Source: Leptospira stimsonii
GTDB lineage: Bacteria; Spirochaetota; Leptospiria; Leptospirales; Leptospiraceae
Length of the DNA stretch: 64,000 nt
NCBI RefSeq assembly: GCF_003545875.1
Contig: NZ_QHCS01000006.1
Span: 203,561 to 267,560, forward strand
Direction of reading: 5' to 3'
The translations under genes and the position numbers were made by a program. Positions 18,715-26,835 of this stretch are shown here, one piece after another (position 1 is the first letter of the stretch; every line of letters begins with the position of its first letter). The notes beneath the pieces were generated by a model, which was not told the origin of the DNA, ran no database searches, and saw only the letters and a program-made list of their open reading frames with translations.

Positions 18715-19241
18715 TTTGTATCTCCTAATACTTGTTCGGATAAAAGAATTTCATCGAGTCTTTCGTAACTACTGGAAACCCCGCCTTCCATCGGAGAATG
18801 AATTACGGAATCCCTTGCTTGAACTGACTCATACTTCATTGTCGCCGTCATAAAAGTTCGTCCGTCCTTTTCGGTAAAAACGGTGGTGATCCATGATTCT
18901 CCCGCATACCAGGCTTCGTCGAAAACTTCCGTGTGAACGATTCTTTCCGGTCTTTGGATTTCTTTATAAACGCCGCCCATTCCCATCGTTCTTCCGTCTT
19001 CGTGTTTCCAAAAGTAGCGATATTTTCCGCCGACTTTAAAATCGATTTCGCAAACATCCATAGACCAACCCGGTGGACCCAAAAGCCAACGTCGGACGTA
19101 TTTCGGTTTTGTGATCGTTTCAAAAACCATTTTTCGAGGCGCGTTGAATTCTCGAGTCATCACGATTTCCAGATCATCTTTGGGAACCAGTTTTAAATTT
19201 CCGGCCTTGTTCATATCAATCTCCGAATTTGTTTTCTTCAT
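18711..19241 (-). CDS. AHSA1/SRPBCC-family protein
   Basis: A 176-aa protein with the START-like helix-grip fold. Key stretches are IVMTREFNAPRKMVFETITK, the WLLGPPGWSMDVCEIDFKVG segment, GGKYRYFWKHEDGRTMGMGG and TVFTEKDGRTFMTATMKYES. Members bind hydrophobic ligands or act with Hsp90; operon-encoded copies next to ArsR-type regulators are common and generally uncharacterised. The ATG follows the arsR stop codon directly (TAGATG), so translation is coupled. Confidence 0.88.
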   Translation of the reverse strand: MKKTNSEIDMNKAGNLKLVPKDDLEIVMTREFNAPRKMVFETITKPKYVRRWLLGPPGWSMDVCEIDFKVGGKYRYFWKHEDGRTMGMGGVYKEIQRPERIVHTEVFDEAWYAGESWITTVFTEKDGRTFMTATMKYESVQARDSVIHSPMEGGVSSSYERLDEILLSEQVLGDTK

Positions 19242-19598
19242 CTAAGCTTTGGTCTTCTTCTTTGTCTTGAGCTCTTCTAAGAGATCATCCAGTTGTTCAA
19301 AACTTCCGTCCCAGAATTTGCGATATTTCTCCAGCCAATCAAACGCTTCCGCGAGAGGTTTGGCATGAATTCTTCTCGGTCGCTTTTGCGCCGCTCGGCT
19401 TCTCGAAATCAATCCGGCCTGTTCCAAAACTTTCAAATGTTTCGAAATGGCGGGTTGACTCATCGCGAACGGTTTTGCCAATTCCATCACGGAAGTTTCA
19501 CCCGAGGCCAAACGGGAAAGAATCGCGCGGCGAGTCGGATCGGCGAGCGCCGCGAACGTTGCGCTCAAACGATTAGAAGTGGCGAGTTTAGAATTCAT
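19242..19598 (-). CDS. ArsR-family winged-helix repressor
   Basis: A 118-aa regulator. FAALADPTRRAILSRLASGE, SVMELAKPFAMSQPAISKHL and KVLEQAGLISRSR form the ArsR winged helix, with recognition helix AMSQPAISKHLKVLE. The Cys pairs of metal sensors are absent, so it is probably not a metal sensor. It belongs to the subfamily next to AHSA1/SRPBCC genes, which is its layout here. A long inverted repeat spans its own start codon and should mediate autorepression of the four-gene operon. Confidence 0.92.
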   Translation of the reverse strand: MNSKLATSNRLSATFAALADPTRRAILSRLASGETSVMELAKPFAMSQPAISKHLKVLEQAGLISRSRAAQKRPRRIHAKPLAEAFDWLEKYRKFWDGSFEQLDDLLEELKTKKKTKA

Positions 19599-19634
19599 TC
19601 TTTATATAACCTAGTAGTTATATAAAGAATGAAT
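19593..19634. promoter_or_regulatory. Operator of the ArsR operon, 18-bp inverted repeat
   Basis: Perfect 18-bp arms (19593-19610 and 19617-19634) flank a 6-base centre. The left arm begins at the third codon region and covers the arsR ATG (19598-19596), so a bound dimer would block initiation. The arms are AT-rich, typical of ArsR operators. Confidence 0.85.
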
Positions 19635-19809
19635 AGCAATCCTTTTTTAGAGTTTCGAGAAAAATGCGGATTTTAAAGCCGGTATTTGAGGGAGAATTTT
19701 TAGATTCTTCTTGGACTTATTGTCACAATTGCACCGGACGATGCGTCTTTCTTTTGAATAAACCGGACGAATTCAATGGAAACCTTCCGGATCTTAATAG
19801 GACTTGGTT

Positions 19810-20427
19810 ATGACGATCAAAAAAATTCACTATGTTTCCGGACTAACACTTTCCGTTTTTATCGGAGTACATCTTTTCAATCATTTTATGAGCTTCTGGG
19901 GGCCTACTGCGCATATTTCGACGATGGAAATCTTACGTTTTGTTTATCGGAATCCGCTTGTGGAAACCTTGCTTCTTATCGCGGTCTTGACCCAAATCGT
20001 TTCTGGAATTCGTTTGTTTATTCGGAAAAGAAAGGAGGTCACCAATTCTTTTGAACAATTGCAGATTCTAACCGGATTGTATCTCGCTCTTTTTTTGACG
20101 ATTCATTTGAGCGCGGTTCTTACGGGAAGATCCGTTTTTCATCTCGATACGAACTTCTACTTTGGAGCGGCGGGTTTGAACACATTTCCGTTTAATGTAT
20201 TTTTTATTCCTTATTATTCCTTGGCGATCATCTCCGTATTCGGTCACGTCGCCGCGGTTCATAGAACGAAAATGAAACGTTCTCTTTTGGGTGCCTCGCC
20301 GGGACAACAATCCGTTTGGATATTGATTTTGGGTGTCGTTCTTGCAGGCTTTCTCATCTACGGTCTCACCAATCGTTTTAACGGATTTCAGATACCGAAA
20401 GAATACAAAGTGCTGACCGGAAACTAA
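19810..20427 (+). CDS. Cytochrome-b-like membrane protein
   Basis: A 205-aa membrane protein with about five helices. Histidines occur within or next to the helices: HYVSGLTLSVFIGVHLFNHF, LALFLTIHLSAVL, VFGHVAAVH. Paired His residues in helices suggest haem ligation, as in the membrane anchor of succinate dehydrogenase/fumarate reductase or other b-type cytochromes. No enzyme subunits are adjacent. ATG 19810 is preferred over the TTG six bases upstream because AGGA lies at a suitable distance. A strong terminator follows. Confidence 0.6.
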   Translation: MTIKKIHYVSGLTLSVFIGVHLFNHFMSFWGPTAHISTMEILRFVYRNPLVETLLLIAVLTQIVSGIRLFIRKRKEVTNSFEQLQILTGLYLALFLTIHLSAVLTGRSVFHLDTNFYFGAAGLNTFPFNVFFIPYYSLAIISVFGHVAAVHRTKMKRSLLGASPGQQSVWILILGVVLAGFLIYGLTNRFNGFQIPKEYKVLTGN

Positions 20428-20503
20428 GTTCGATCTCGATTGCAAAATGAACGAAAAGAAGAATCCTATCTCTTCTTTCAAAGTGGACTCCTTCTTAATT
20501 GAC

Positions 20504-20537
20504 GTCTCATGCAAAAAAATTGCATGAGACTTTTTTT
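20504..20537 (+). terminator. Strong intrinsic terminator
   Basis: GTCTCATGCA and TGCATGAGAC form a perfect 10-bp stem around AAAAAAT and are followed by seven T. It ends transcription of the cytochrome-b-like gene 77 bp after its stop, and it lies just before the end of the convergent metallo-beta-lactamase gene. Confidence 0.92.
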
Positions 20538-20552
20538 ATATGGTTGGAGATT

Positions 20553-21557
20553 CTAAAAATTTCCGCTTGTCAAAGTCACCGTCGATTCTTTTTTCCACTG
20601 GGTAGGCTCGTGTCCGTAGAAGACTTTTACTTTTGGATACGCTAAAGAAAAGGATTTCATTCTTCGAATACTTTCCAGACTTTTTACCCGATCAACAACC
20701 GCTCCCGGAGTGACTTCGTTCTCAAAACCCGCTTTGAGATGGGAGGAATCGAATGTAAACAAAAATGCTCCCTCGGTTGAATTGAGTAAAACTGCTAATT
20801 CTCCCTCCGTATGTCCATGAGCGGAAACGATCCAAACGGAACCGTCTCCGAAGAGATCATAAACTTTTCCTAATATAGGCATCTCTTGAAATTGATCCTT
20901 CTTTAGAATTGAAACGTCGAAGTCCACTTCCAGAGCGCGGGGGGAGTAACCGTGAAGAATCGAGAAGGCTTTGCTCGCGTCATCCGCTTCTTCTTCGGAG
21001 ATTAATACCTGCACAGGTCCTCTTTTCCGAAGTGCTCCCATTCCTCCGATATGATCCCAGTGCAAGTGGGAAATCAGGACGAATTTTAAATCTTCATTCG
21101 AAACGTTCAATTGACTCAACTGACTTGCGGAGTCGCGACCTTTTTCGGAACGGCAGGGAATGTTTAGAATCGGCCCGACCAGAGTAAAGTCGCAACGTCC
21201 TTGTTCGTCGACGGAAGGAACCCCGGAGTCCATAAGGAATTTTCCTTCTATTGGATGTCTGACTAAATAACTCAAAGCGGGCACCCATTGTTCCACCTTT
21301 TGATTTTCAGGAGTTTTCGGATTTTTAGAATCGATCAGAATGGACGGACCGGTAAGAACGTATCCGGTCAACAGAGCTTTCACTTCGAGTCGAGTCGGCT
21401 TGGAAAATACTTCCTCCCAAGTTCTAAAACGGTGTTCCGTTTTTTGAGTTTTCTTCCAGTCCCTGATTTCCTTTTTGAGTGGAGCTCCCAAAAAACAGCC
21501 GTAAGACGACGCTATGATCGGAATCAGGAAAAGAAAAAGGGATTTGTTGATTAACAT
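20553..21557 (-). CDS. Metallo-beta-lactamase-fold lipoprotein
   Basis: A 334-aa hydrolase of the MBL fold with the dinuclear metal motif HLHWDHIGG, then HGHTEGE for the next His ligand, FTFDSSH for the bridging Asp, and FYGHEP for the last His. This pattern resembles lactonases of the AttM/AiiA type more than beta-lactamases. The N-terminus from the chosen ATG gives a signal peptide ending SSYGC, so the protein is likely lipid-anchored outside the cytoplasm. A longer frame to 21629 would bury that signal. It is divergent from a Crp-like gene that may control it. Confidence 0.82.
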   Translation of the reverse strand: MLINKSLFLFLIPIIASSYGCFLGAPLKKEIRDWKKTQKTEHRFRTWEEVFSKPTRLEVKALLTGYVLTGPSILIDSKNPKTPENQKVEQWVPALSYLVRHPIEGKFLMDSGVPSVDEQGRCDFTLVGPILNIPCRSEKGRDSASQLSQLNVSNEDLKFVLISHLHWDHIGGMGALRKRGPVQVLISEEEADDASKAFSILHGYSPRALEVDFDVSILKKDQFQEMPILGKVYDLFGDGSVWIVSAHGHTEGELAVLLNSTEGAFLFTFDSSHLKAGFENEVTPGAVVDRVKSLESIRRMKSFSLAYPKVKVFYGHEPTQWKKESTVTLTSGNF

Positions 21558-21703
21558 TCGATACACTGTAAAACCTCCGGACGAATTCGGAATCTCTTGA
21601 CTTCGAAGACGATCGAATACAGCATACATTGCTACTTCAAAATCGCCTGGAACTTTTGTTCCAATGATTTAAAAAATTCGGATCGAATCCTTTCGGAGGG
21701 AAG

Positions 21704-22411
21704 ATGGAGTTTACGAAAGAGATCGCTCAAATCTTGGAACTCAGCATATTCTCGACCATAAAAAAAGAATCCTACTGGCCTCTTCTGGAAAGAGGGAGGA
21801 TCGTAAAAATCACCGCGGGACAGATGATTCCTCAGAGTTCCGATGGCACACGTTATGCGGGCTTGATTCTTTCAGGATTTTTTAGATTGTATTTATACGC
21901 TCCTTCCGGACGACAAACGACGGTTCGGTATGCGAAACCCGGCGAGATGATGGGAATCGTGGGCGCAATCGTAACGGATGAAAAATCCGGAGAACCGGAA
22001 GAAACACACGTCCAGGCGTTAGCGGATTCGGAAGTATTGGCCGTTTCCTTTGAGGACTTACGATTCTTCGGAAAAAAAAATCCGGACTTAGCTTGGTTAT
22101 TCGCAGAGGAATGTGCGAGAAGGGTGTACGCCGCTCTAAGGGAAGTCTATGGAATCGCGTTCACTAGCGTAAGACAAAGACTGGCCCGTCATTTGCTCTT
22201 GAACGCAATGAGTCAGGAATCTCCACCTTTTCTTTCGGTAAAACTTTCCCAACAGGATCTCGCTGATTCGATCGGCACCGTTCGAGAAGTTGTGGTTCGC
22301 GAGTTGAGAAAACTCAAAAAAGAAGGTTTGATCGAAAGCGTAAAGGGAAGAATCGAAATCGTACAGCCGGGACAATTATTTCTACTTTCTGAAGAATCAA
22401 AAGAAAATTAA
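21704..22411 (+). CDS. Crp/Fnr-family regulator
   Basis: A 235-aa regulator preceded by GGAGGGAAG. The effector domain includes YAGLILSGFFRLYLYAPSG and YAKPGEMMGIVGAI. A dimer helix with VYAALREVYG follows, then a Crp-type HTH (LSQQDLADSIGTVREVVVRE, then LRKLKKEGLIES). No conserved cAMP-binding arginine cluster or Fe-S cysteines are evident. It is transcribed away from the MBL lipoprotein gene across about 146 bp, and divergent layout makes that gene its most likely target. Confidence 0.87.
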   Translation: MEFTKEIAQILELSIFSTIKKESYWPLLERGRIVKITAGQMIPQSSDGTRYAGLILSGFFRLYLYAPSGRQTTVRYAKPGEMMGIVGAIVTDEKSGEPEETHVQALADSEVLAVSFEDLRFFGKKNPDLAWLFAEECARRVYAALREVYGIAFTSVRQRLARHLLLNAMSQESPPFLSVKLSQQDLADSIGTVREVVVRELRKLKKEGLIESVKGRIEIVQPGQLFLLSEESKEN

Positions 22412-22472
22412 AGAATTAGATATTTATAAAGTACTGAAACGTCTATTTATGATATAGCCTTGACGACCTAAA

Positions 22473-22847
22473 TTATCTTTTCGAAATCAAACTGCGTGTG
22501 TCGAAATAGACTTCGTTTCTTGTGATTTTTCCGTCTCTGACTTCCACAATATCCATTCCATATTCAATGATATTTTTTTCCTTGATGGGGATGATCGCTT
22601 TCCATTTGAGTAAAAACCCCTTTTCGTTCGGAAAAATTTCCTCGTGTATCCATTTCCAATTCGGATTATTTCTCAAAAGAATTCTGAAGTAAGGAAAGAT
22701 TTTACCATGGCCTTGAAAACCTTTTTTGGCGGTGGGATCGGAATAAAAAGCGTCTTTTGCATAAAATGAAATCAGATGTTCCGGTTGATTTCCGGTCCAA
22801 GCGGCAAGCCAGCGAATACAAAATTCTTCCGCTTCTTTTAAATTCAT
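22473..22847 (-). CDS. SnoaL-like/NTF2-fold protein
   Basis: A 124-aa protein with the typical pattern AEEFCIRWLAAWTGNQPEHL, then ISFYAKDAFYSDPTAKKGFQ, a helix, and beta strands ending EYGMDIVEVRDGKITRNEVY. This DGKI-x-x-x-E-x-Y-F-D ending is characteristic of SnoaL-like proteins. Function is unassigned; members range from ketosteroid-isomerase-like enzymes to accessory proteins. It is convergent with the Crp-like gene, and the ribbon-helix-helix gene on the same strand lies 48 bp upstream. Confidence 0.82.
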   Translation of the reverse strand: MNLKEAEEFCIRWLAAWTGNQPEHLISFYAKDAFYSDPTAKKGFQGHGKIFPYFRILLRNNPNWKWIHEEIFPNEKGFLLKWKAIIPIKEKNIIEYGMDIVEVRDGKITRNEVYFDTRSLISKR

Positions 22848-22895
22848 TCTGGGTCTACTCCTGTTTGAAAATTCGAATCTTAGTCGTTTCGTGGA

Positions 22896-23150
22896 TCAAT
22901 TCGGTTTTCGATTTTTATGAAGTTCGATTTTGGTTTCGATCTTTCCGAGACGACGCAGGTGGAGGCCGACTGCAAGACGAACTATTTCTGAGGCCTTGCA
23001 CTCCGAATTTTTCGCCAGGAGATCGATTTGTTTCCACCAAGATTCGGGCAAGCCGAAGGATCTTCGTTCCAGAGGAGCCCCCGGGTCGATTCTAGGTTGC
23101 CCGACTTTACGAACTTCCTTCAGCTTTCGTCCGATCTTTTTTGGAATCAC
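22896..23150 (-). CDS. Ribbon-helix-helix DNA-binding protein
   Basis: An 84-aa protein with a GTG start. The core ERRSFGLPESWWKQIDLLAK followed by NSECKASEIVRLAVGLHLRR fits a CopG/Arc-like fold: a strand, helix A, the turn, and helix B. The flanks are basic. Such proteins are plasmid or toxin-antitoxin repressors or general regulators, and no toxin gene accompanies it unless the SnoaL-like gene downstream is its partner. A perfect 14-bp palindrome immediately upstream is a likely autoregulatory operator. Confidence 0.7.
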   Translation of the reverse strand: MIPKKIGRKLKEVRKVGQPRIDPGAPLERRSFGLPESWWKQIDLLAKNSECKASEIVRLAVGLHLRRLGKIETKIELHKNRKPN

Positions 23151-23162
23151 AAAGAAGAATAT

Positions 23163-23176
23163 AATAACCGGTTATT
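23163..23176. promoter_or_regulatory. Palindromic operator upstream of the RHH gene
   Basis: AATAACCGGTTATT is a perfect 14-bp palindrome 13 bp upstream of the GTG start, with imperfect symmetry extending outward. Its position and size suit an RHH dimer-of-dimers site. Confidence 0.6.
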
Positions 23177-23257
23177 GTATTGTCAAAGGTTTTCAAATTT
23201 ACATTGACCGATTTATAACGAAATAAGAACGCTTGAAAATAGAATCGAGGAGAAACA

Positions 23258-23665
23258 ATGATTATAAAAATCATTTTATGGGTTTCGTTTTTTATTTTTG
23301 GAATCAGTGCGTTCTGAGTGGAACAAAATCACGCTTCCATCGGAATAACCGGAGCTTTCGGAGTAGGTAGGTCAGCGGTGTGGTTTGCTTTTTTTAGCTT
23401 TCTATGTTATACGATCTATTCTAGTTCTCGCGAGAATCTGATTCATAGCGTTCAAAAAATGTTAAGGATGCACTGGGCGAAACAAATCTGCATCGATCTT
23501 TATATCGGGCTTGGAATATCGATTTTCTTTATCTATTTAAGCGAGGGCTCTTTCTGGCACACCCTCTTTTGGCAGGTTCCGGCCATATTCTACGCGAACC
23601 TCGTCGTCTTGTTTTATTCGGCGCTTCATTACGAAATGATCGTCGCACGATTATTTTCTATTTGA
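23258..23665 (+). pseudogene. Membrane-protein gene interrupted by an in-frame TGA
   Basis: GAGGAG lies just upstream of ATG 23258. That frame encodes a hydrophobic helix (MIIKIILWVSFFIFGISAF), meets TGA at 23315-23317, and continues in the same frame as VEQNHASIGITGAF and on to 23665. The downstream part (115 aa) has three hydrophobic helices and an FFSFLCYTIYSSSRENL segment. The simplest reading is that a TGG Trp codon became TGA in a gene of about 135 codons. The shorter downstream frame could still start at GTG 23318, but it has no ribosome-binding site of its own. The family is unknown to me. Confidence 0.6.
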
Positions 23666-24017
23666 AAAACGAAGCGGAAACACACTTCGGTACCTATGAA
23701 ATTATAAAAAAATAGAATCGGTTCCAAGAAATGCCCGCGTTTGTCAAGTTTGTATCAATTAGAATTTACGGTCGTGATCGTGACTTGAAAAACGGATTCG
23801 TATGAAATGTGGATCGCCTAACATCTATCTCACGCAGGAAAAAATATTTTCTGAAAAGATTTCGGATGAGTGCATTTTGGGCGGCGTATCGTAAAACAAT
23901 TCTTTCATTTTCGAATTCGACACTTTTCAAAAGAGAATAAATATTTCTTTTTATCGTATCGAAATGCAACTCGACCGTAGAGATCTTTTGTCTCGACAGG
24001 ATGAGGAGAATTAAAAG
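23666..24017. other. 352-bp intergenic region
   Basis: No convincing gene or hairpin is visible. A minus-strand open frame (23766-24023) overlaps the diguanylate-cyclase start, lacks a ribosome-binding site and looks like chance. The region probably holds the promoter of the cyclase gene. Confidence 0.4.
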
Positions 24018-25613
24018 TTGCAACGAACGTATCGAATTCAGAGAGATAGAGAGAAGATAAGAATTAAAAAGAGGATTCTATTTCTGCTTTTTGCGATCAT
24101 TCCTCTTCTTATGTTTATCATTCTCGTGTACGAAATACAGAAGTTGGAAAGCGATCTTTATAGAATGATTGGAATGCGGGCGCGAGCGATGCAAGACTAT
24201 CTTCATCGTGTAAGCAATCAGTCCAGGGCCTTAGGTTTATCCGTCACGAATTATATGACTTATCACGAAGACGTCGCGACGGATCCGAGAATCGTAAAGA
24301 AAATGAAAGATCTTCCCGATCTGAACCGTTTTGAAATAACCCTCGGAAATCAATTAAAAGAAGACCCTGCATATGCGGGAACTTTGACTGCGGTCGGATC
24401 GATTCATAGAGTGAATCCTTTTCTTTTGAAAGAGATCGAGGCAGTCTTGAGTTTGGGTGGACAATTCGAAACCCTCGCCGAAAAACAAAACGACGTCGTA
24501 TCGGCGTATTATCTCTCCGCTCAACGGTTTCTCTATTTTACACCAAGAATCGACGAGGTTGCAAGGAACTTTCATTTTAAGGACGAACTCTATACGAGGC
24601 CATTCTGGGTTCAGGCGGAGCCGAAAACGAATCCGAGCAAACATCAGATCATCACGGAACTTTACGAAGATATCGGAGGAAGAGGCCTAATGATCACGAT
24701 TGCCGAACCAGTATATTATCGAGATCGCTTTCTCGGAGTCGCATCGATCGATATCGGATTGGATACGATAAAAAGGATTTTGGAAAACGGAGAAGGAATC
24801 GGCGAAAGTATGCTGATCGACGAACATAGGCATGTCATCGCAAGAAGTGGAAAAGAGGGTCTTCAAGATCTGTTGAAAATTCAAATTCCTGAAATTCCTT
24901 CCGAAGTTCTTTATCGTAATGATCAGACATATTGGGCTTCCTTTGAAGTCAAAGCGGGGGATGTATATCTGATTCATAGAATCGAAGTTTCGGAATTTAT
25001 TCTTTATATCTTAAAAAATTTATTACCGATTTGGGGACTCGTTTGCGCATTGTCTGTCGTATTAATTCTTTATCTTCAGCTACGGTCTTCTATCGAACAG
25101 ATCTCGGCCTTGATTCATACCGATCCGTTGACTGGAATATCCAATCGAAGAGGTTTCTTAAAGTTGACTCAGAAGTCCCTTGCGATCAGTAGCAGACATG
25201 GACAGACCTGGACGATACTCATGGTGGATATCGATCATTTTAAATCGGTGAACGATCAATACGGTCATGACGAAGGGGATAAAATTTTGGTAAGAGTCGC
25301 GAAGATATTGAATTCCTGTATTCGACAGACTGATGCCGTCTGTCGCTGGGGCGGAGAAGAATTTGCTATCTTTTTATTTGGCGCAAATCCCGAAGACTCG
25401 ATCAATATCGCCGAACATCTTCGACAAGAGGTGGAGAATCAGGTCGTACTCCAAAACGGAAATGCAGTGACCTTGAGCATAGGCATATCGGAAGGCAGAG
25501 GAGGAAGACACGGTTTGGAAGAATCCTTTGTTCATGCGGATCAAGCCTTATACCGGGCAAAGACGACCGGTCGAAATCGAGTCTGCGTCTTTGATCCGAT
25601 TCATTCTTTTTGA
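24018..25613 (+). CDS. Membrane diguanylate cyclase with dCache-like sensor
   Basis: A 531-aa protein with a short basic N-terminus, a transmembrane helix at about 20-38, and a large extracytoplasmic sensor at about 42-330. The sensor ends with FLGVASIDIGLD, typical of dCache_1. A second helix lies at about 332-355. The GGDEF domain starts DPLTGISNRRGF and holds the active-site loop GGEEF at 445-449. RxxD at 436-439, five residues upstream, is the inhibitory I-site. It should therefore synthesise cyclic-di-GMP with product inhibition. The start is TTG at 24018 with AGGAG nine bases upstream; no ATG would retain the first helix. A STAS-like gene follows. Confidence 0.9.
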   Translation: MQRTYRIQRDREKIRIKKRILFLLFAIIPLLMFIILVYEIQKLESDLYRMIGMRARAMQDYLHRVSNQSRALGLSVTNYMTYHEDVATDPRIVKKMKDLPDLNRFEITLGNQLKEDPAYAGTLTAVGSIHRVNPFLLKEIEAVLSLGGQFETLAEKQNDVVSAYYLSAQRFLYFTPRIDEVARNFHFKDELYTRPFWVQAEPKTNPSKHQIITELYEDIGGRGLMITIAEPVYYRDRFLGVASIDIGLDTIKRILENGEGIGESMLIDEHRHVIARSGKEGLQDLLKIQIPEIPSEVLYRNDQTYWASFEVKAGDVYLIHRIEVSEFILYILKNLLPIWGLVCALSVVLILYLQLRSSIEQISALIHTDPLTGISNRRGFLKLTQKSLAISSRHGQTWTILMVDIDHFKSVNDQYGHDEGDKILVRVAKILNSCIRQTDAVCRWGGEEFAIFLFGANPEDSINIAEHLRQEVENQVVLQNGNAVTLSIGISEGRGGRHGLEESFVHADQALYRAKTTGRNRVCVFDPIHSF

Positions 25614-25725
25614 AACGTCAAACTATAGCCTGATAGGATTTATAGAATTCGCCGGTTATACTCTTAAACTGAAAACGATATCACTTCCAAGAGATATCGA
25701 AAATCGATTTCGTTTAGGAGTAGAC

Positions 25726-26127
25726 GTGAAGAATATCGCTGAAATTGAATACGAATCTATTGAAATTAAAGTCGAAGCAGTTCGGCATTCTTTACTCATG
25801 ATTCGATTATCCGGAGTGATCAATCTAGAAACGCTCGGACGTGTGACGGCGAAATTATTTTCGGTATTGCATGAATCCGATTCTCGACTCGTTCTTGATT
25901 TGAGAAATGTTTCGAATATCGACTCTGAATTTACGTATGGAATTACAAATTTGTTAAACGATCTCTCGAGAAGTGTAGGGCATTATTTCGTGCTCACCCG
26001 TCATGCGAAAGTTTACGATTGGATTCTAAGTTCCCCAAAGATAAACGATGTCACTCCTATTTTTAGTTTAGAAGAATTGAGAACCACACTGGAGCTCGAT
26101 TCCTTAATTCAAGAATTTGAATTCTAA
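25726..26127 (+). CDS. STAS-like protein next to the diguanylate cyclase
   Basis: A 133-aa protein resembling a STAS/anti-sigma-antagonist fold: HSLLMIRLSGVINLETLGRV, then LVLDLRNVSNIDSEFTYGIT, then a helix and HYFVLTRHAKVYDWIL. In classical antagonists the segment after the second strand is D-S-S-G with a phosphorylated Ser. Here it is I-D-S-E-F-T, so the phosphosite is altered. The start is GTG 25726 with AGGAG five bases upstream; longer readings overlap the GGDEF gene. Its gene order resembles the EAL/STAS-like pair at 30228-32657, which suggests a protein partner for cyclic-di-GMP signalling. That role is inference. Confidence 0.6.
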   Translation: MKNIAEIEYESIEIKVEAVRHSLLMIRLSGVINLETLGRVTAKLFSVLHESDSRLVLDLRNVSNIDSEFTYGITNLLNDLSRSVGHYFVLTRHAKVYDWILSSPKINDVTPIFSLEELRTTLELDSLIQEFEF

Positions 26128-26233
26128 ATTCTATCCCTAGATGTTTTTAAATCAAATTATATCCTGAAGGGATCGAACTCCCACAGTGCGTTATGATGCG
26201 AAGTGTAGAAGGGAACTCACTCTATTGTACTAG

Positions 26234-26276
26234 TCTACCTGGCCGACAATAACACGCTGGCCAGGTAGATATTTTT
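26234..26276 (+). terminator. Hairpin with T-rich tail, first of a related pair
   Basis: TCTACCTGGCC and GGCCAGGTAGA pair perfectly over 11 bp with a 14-base loop, followed by TATTTTT. It lies 107 bp after the STAS-like stop codon and may terminate that transcript. Confidence 0.75.
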
Positions 26277-26530
26277 CAAACCATTCCTCCATCGATTCAA
26301 TACGGGAAAATACCCTCTTTTCGAAAAATCCTATGGTTTACTGGTAGATTCGGGACTTCTTCTAAGGTTCTGAAGAAAAATTTTCGTACCGGATTCTAAG
26401 CTTTATTGAATTCAACTTATAACCAGAAAGGAGAAGAGCATAATTTTAGATTAAACTTAGTTCAGTTTCGAATTCACGGATTGTGGATTTCAAAACGCTC
26501 AGCTCCTATATCTCCATAGAAAACATTCTG

Positions 26531-26574
26531 TCTATTTGGCCAATTTGCATTCATTGGTCAGGTAGATTTTTTTT
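26531..26574 (+). terminator. Hairpin with T8 tail, second of a related pair
   Basis: TCTATTTGGCCAA and TTGGTCAGGTAGA form an imperfect 13-bp stem with a 10-base loop followed by eight T. It resembles the hairpin at 26234 in its outer stem (GGTAGA) and loop-proximal GGCC. A terminator with no gene just upstream points to either a duplicated terminator or the end of a small RNA. Confidence 0.75.
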
Positions 26575-26761
26575 CTTCGTTTAAATTGATTCGCTTTTCC
26601 TACTTCGGTTTGAGAGTTTCAATTGTAAGGAATGGCAAATTCTCCCCTGTGTTTTCAATCGTTTCTTAAATTAGGAAATGATCCGAGTTTGATTCCGGAT
26701 TTTCCTTTTTTGTAGGAGCTGTAACAGAAATTCACCGTAAAAAAATGAAGACCCAGCTATT

Positions 26762-26807
26762 TAAAAAAGACTTTCGATACAAAGGCTTTGTCTCCTTTGT
26801 ATCGAAA
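26762..26807 (-). terminator. Intrinsic terminator of the 7TM-AraC gene
   Basis: On the minus strand, TTTCGATACAAAGG and CCTTTGTATCGAAA form a perfect 14-bp stem with an 8-base loop, followed after three bases by six T. It starts 29 bp after the stop codon of the gene at 26836-27984. Confidence 0.92.
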
Positions 26808-26835
26808 CGTTTCGGAAGGAATTCTATCTACAAAT

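Larger units (their letters stand above)
26128..26835. other. 708-bp intergenic region with three hairpins
   Basis: No protein gene is visible. The region contains two related terminator-like hairpins on the plus strand (26234-26276 and 26531-26574) and the minus-strand terminator of the AraC-type gene. The 250 bp between the two plus-strand hairpins could encode a small RNA, but no promoter was identified with certainty. Confidence 0.5.

Noticed and set aside
26160..26245. tRNA-like string on the minus strand, with a GTTCGATCC T-loop-like core
   Set aside because: The T stem pairs poorly, no acceptor stem can be closed and no anticodon arm is clear. Best treated as chance or a very degraded remnant.
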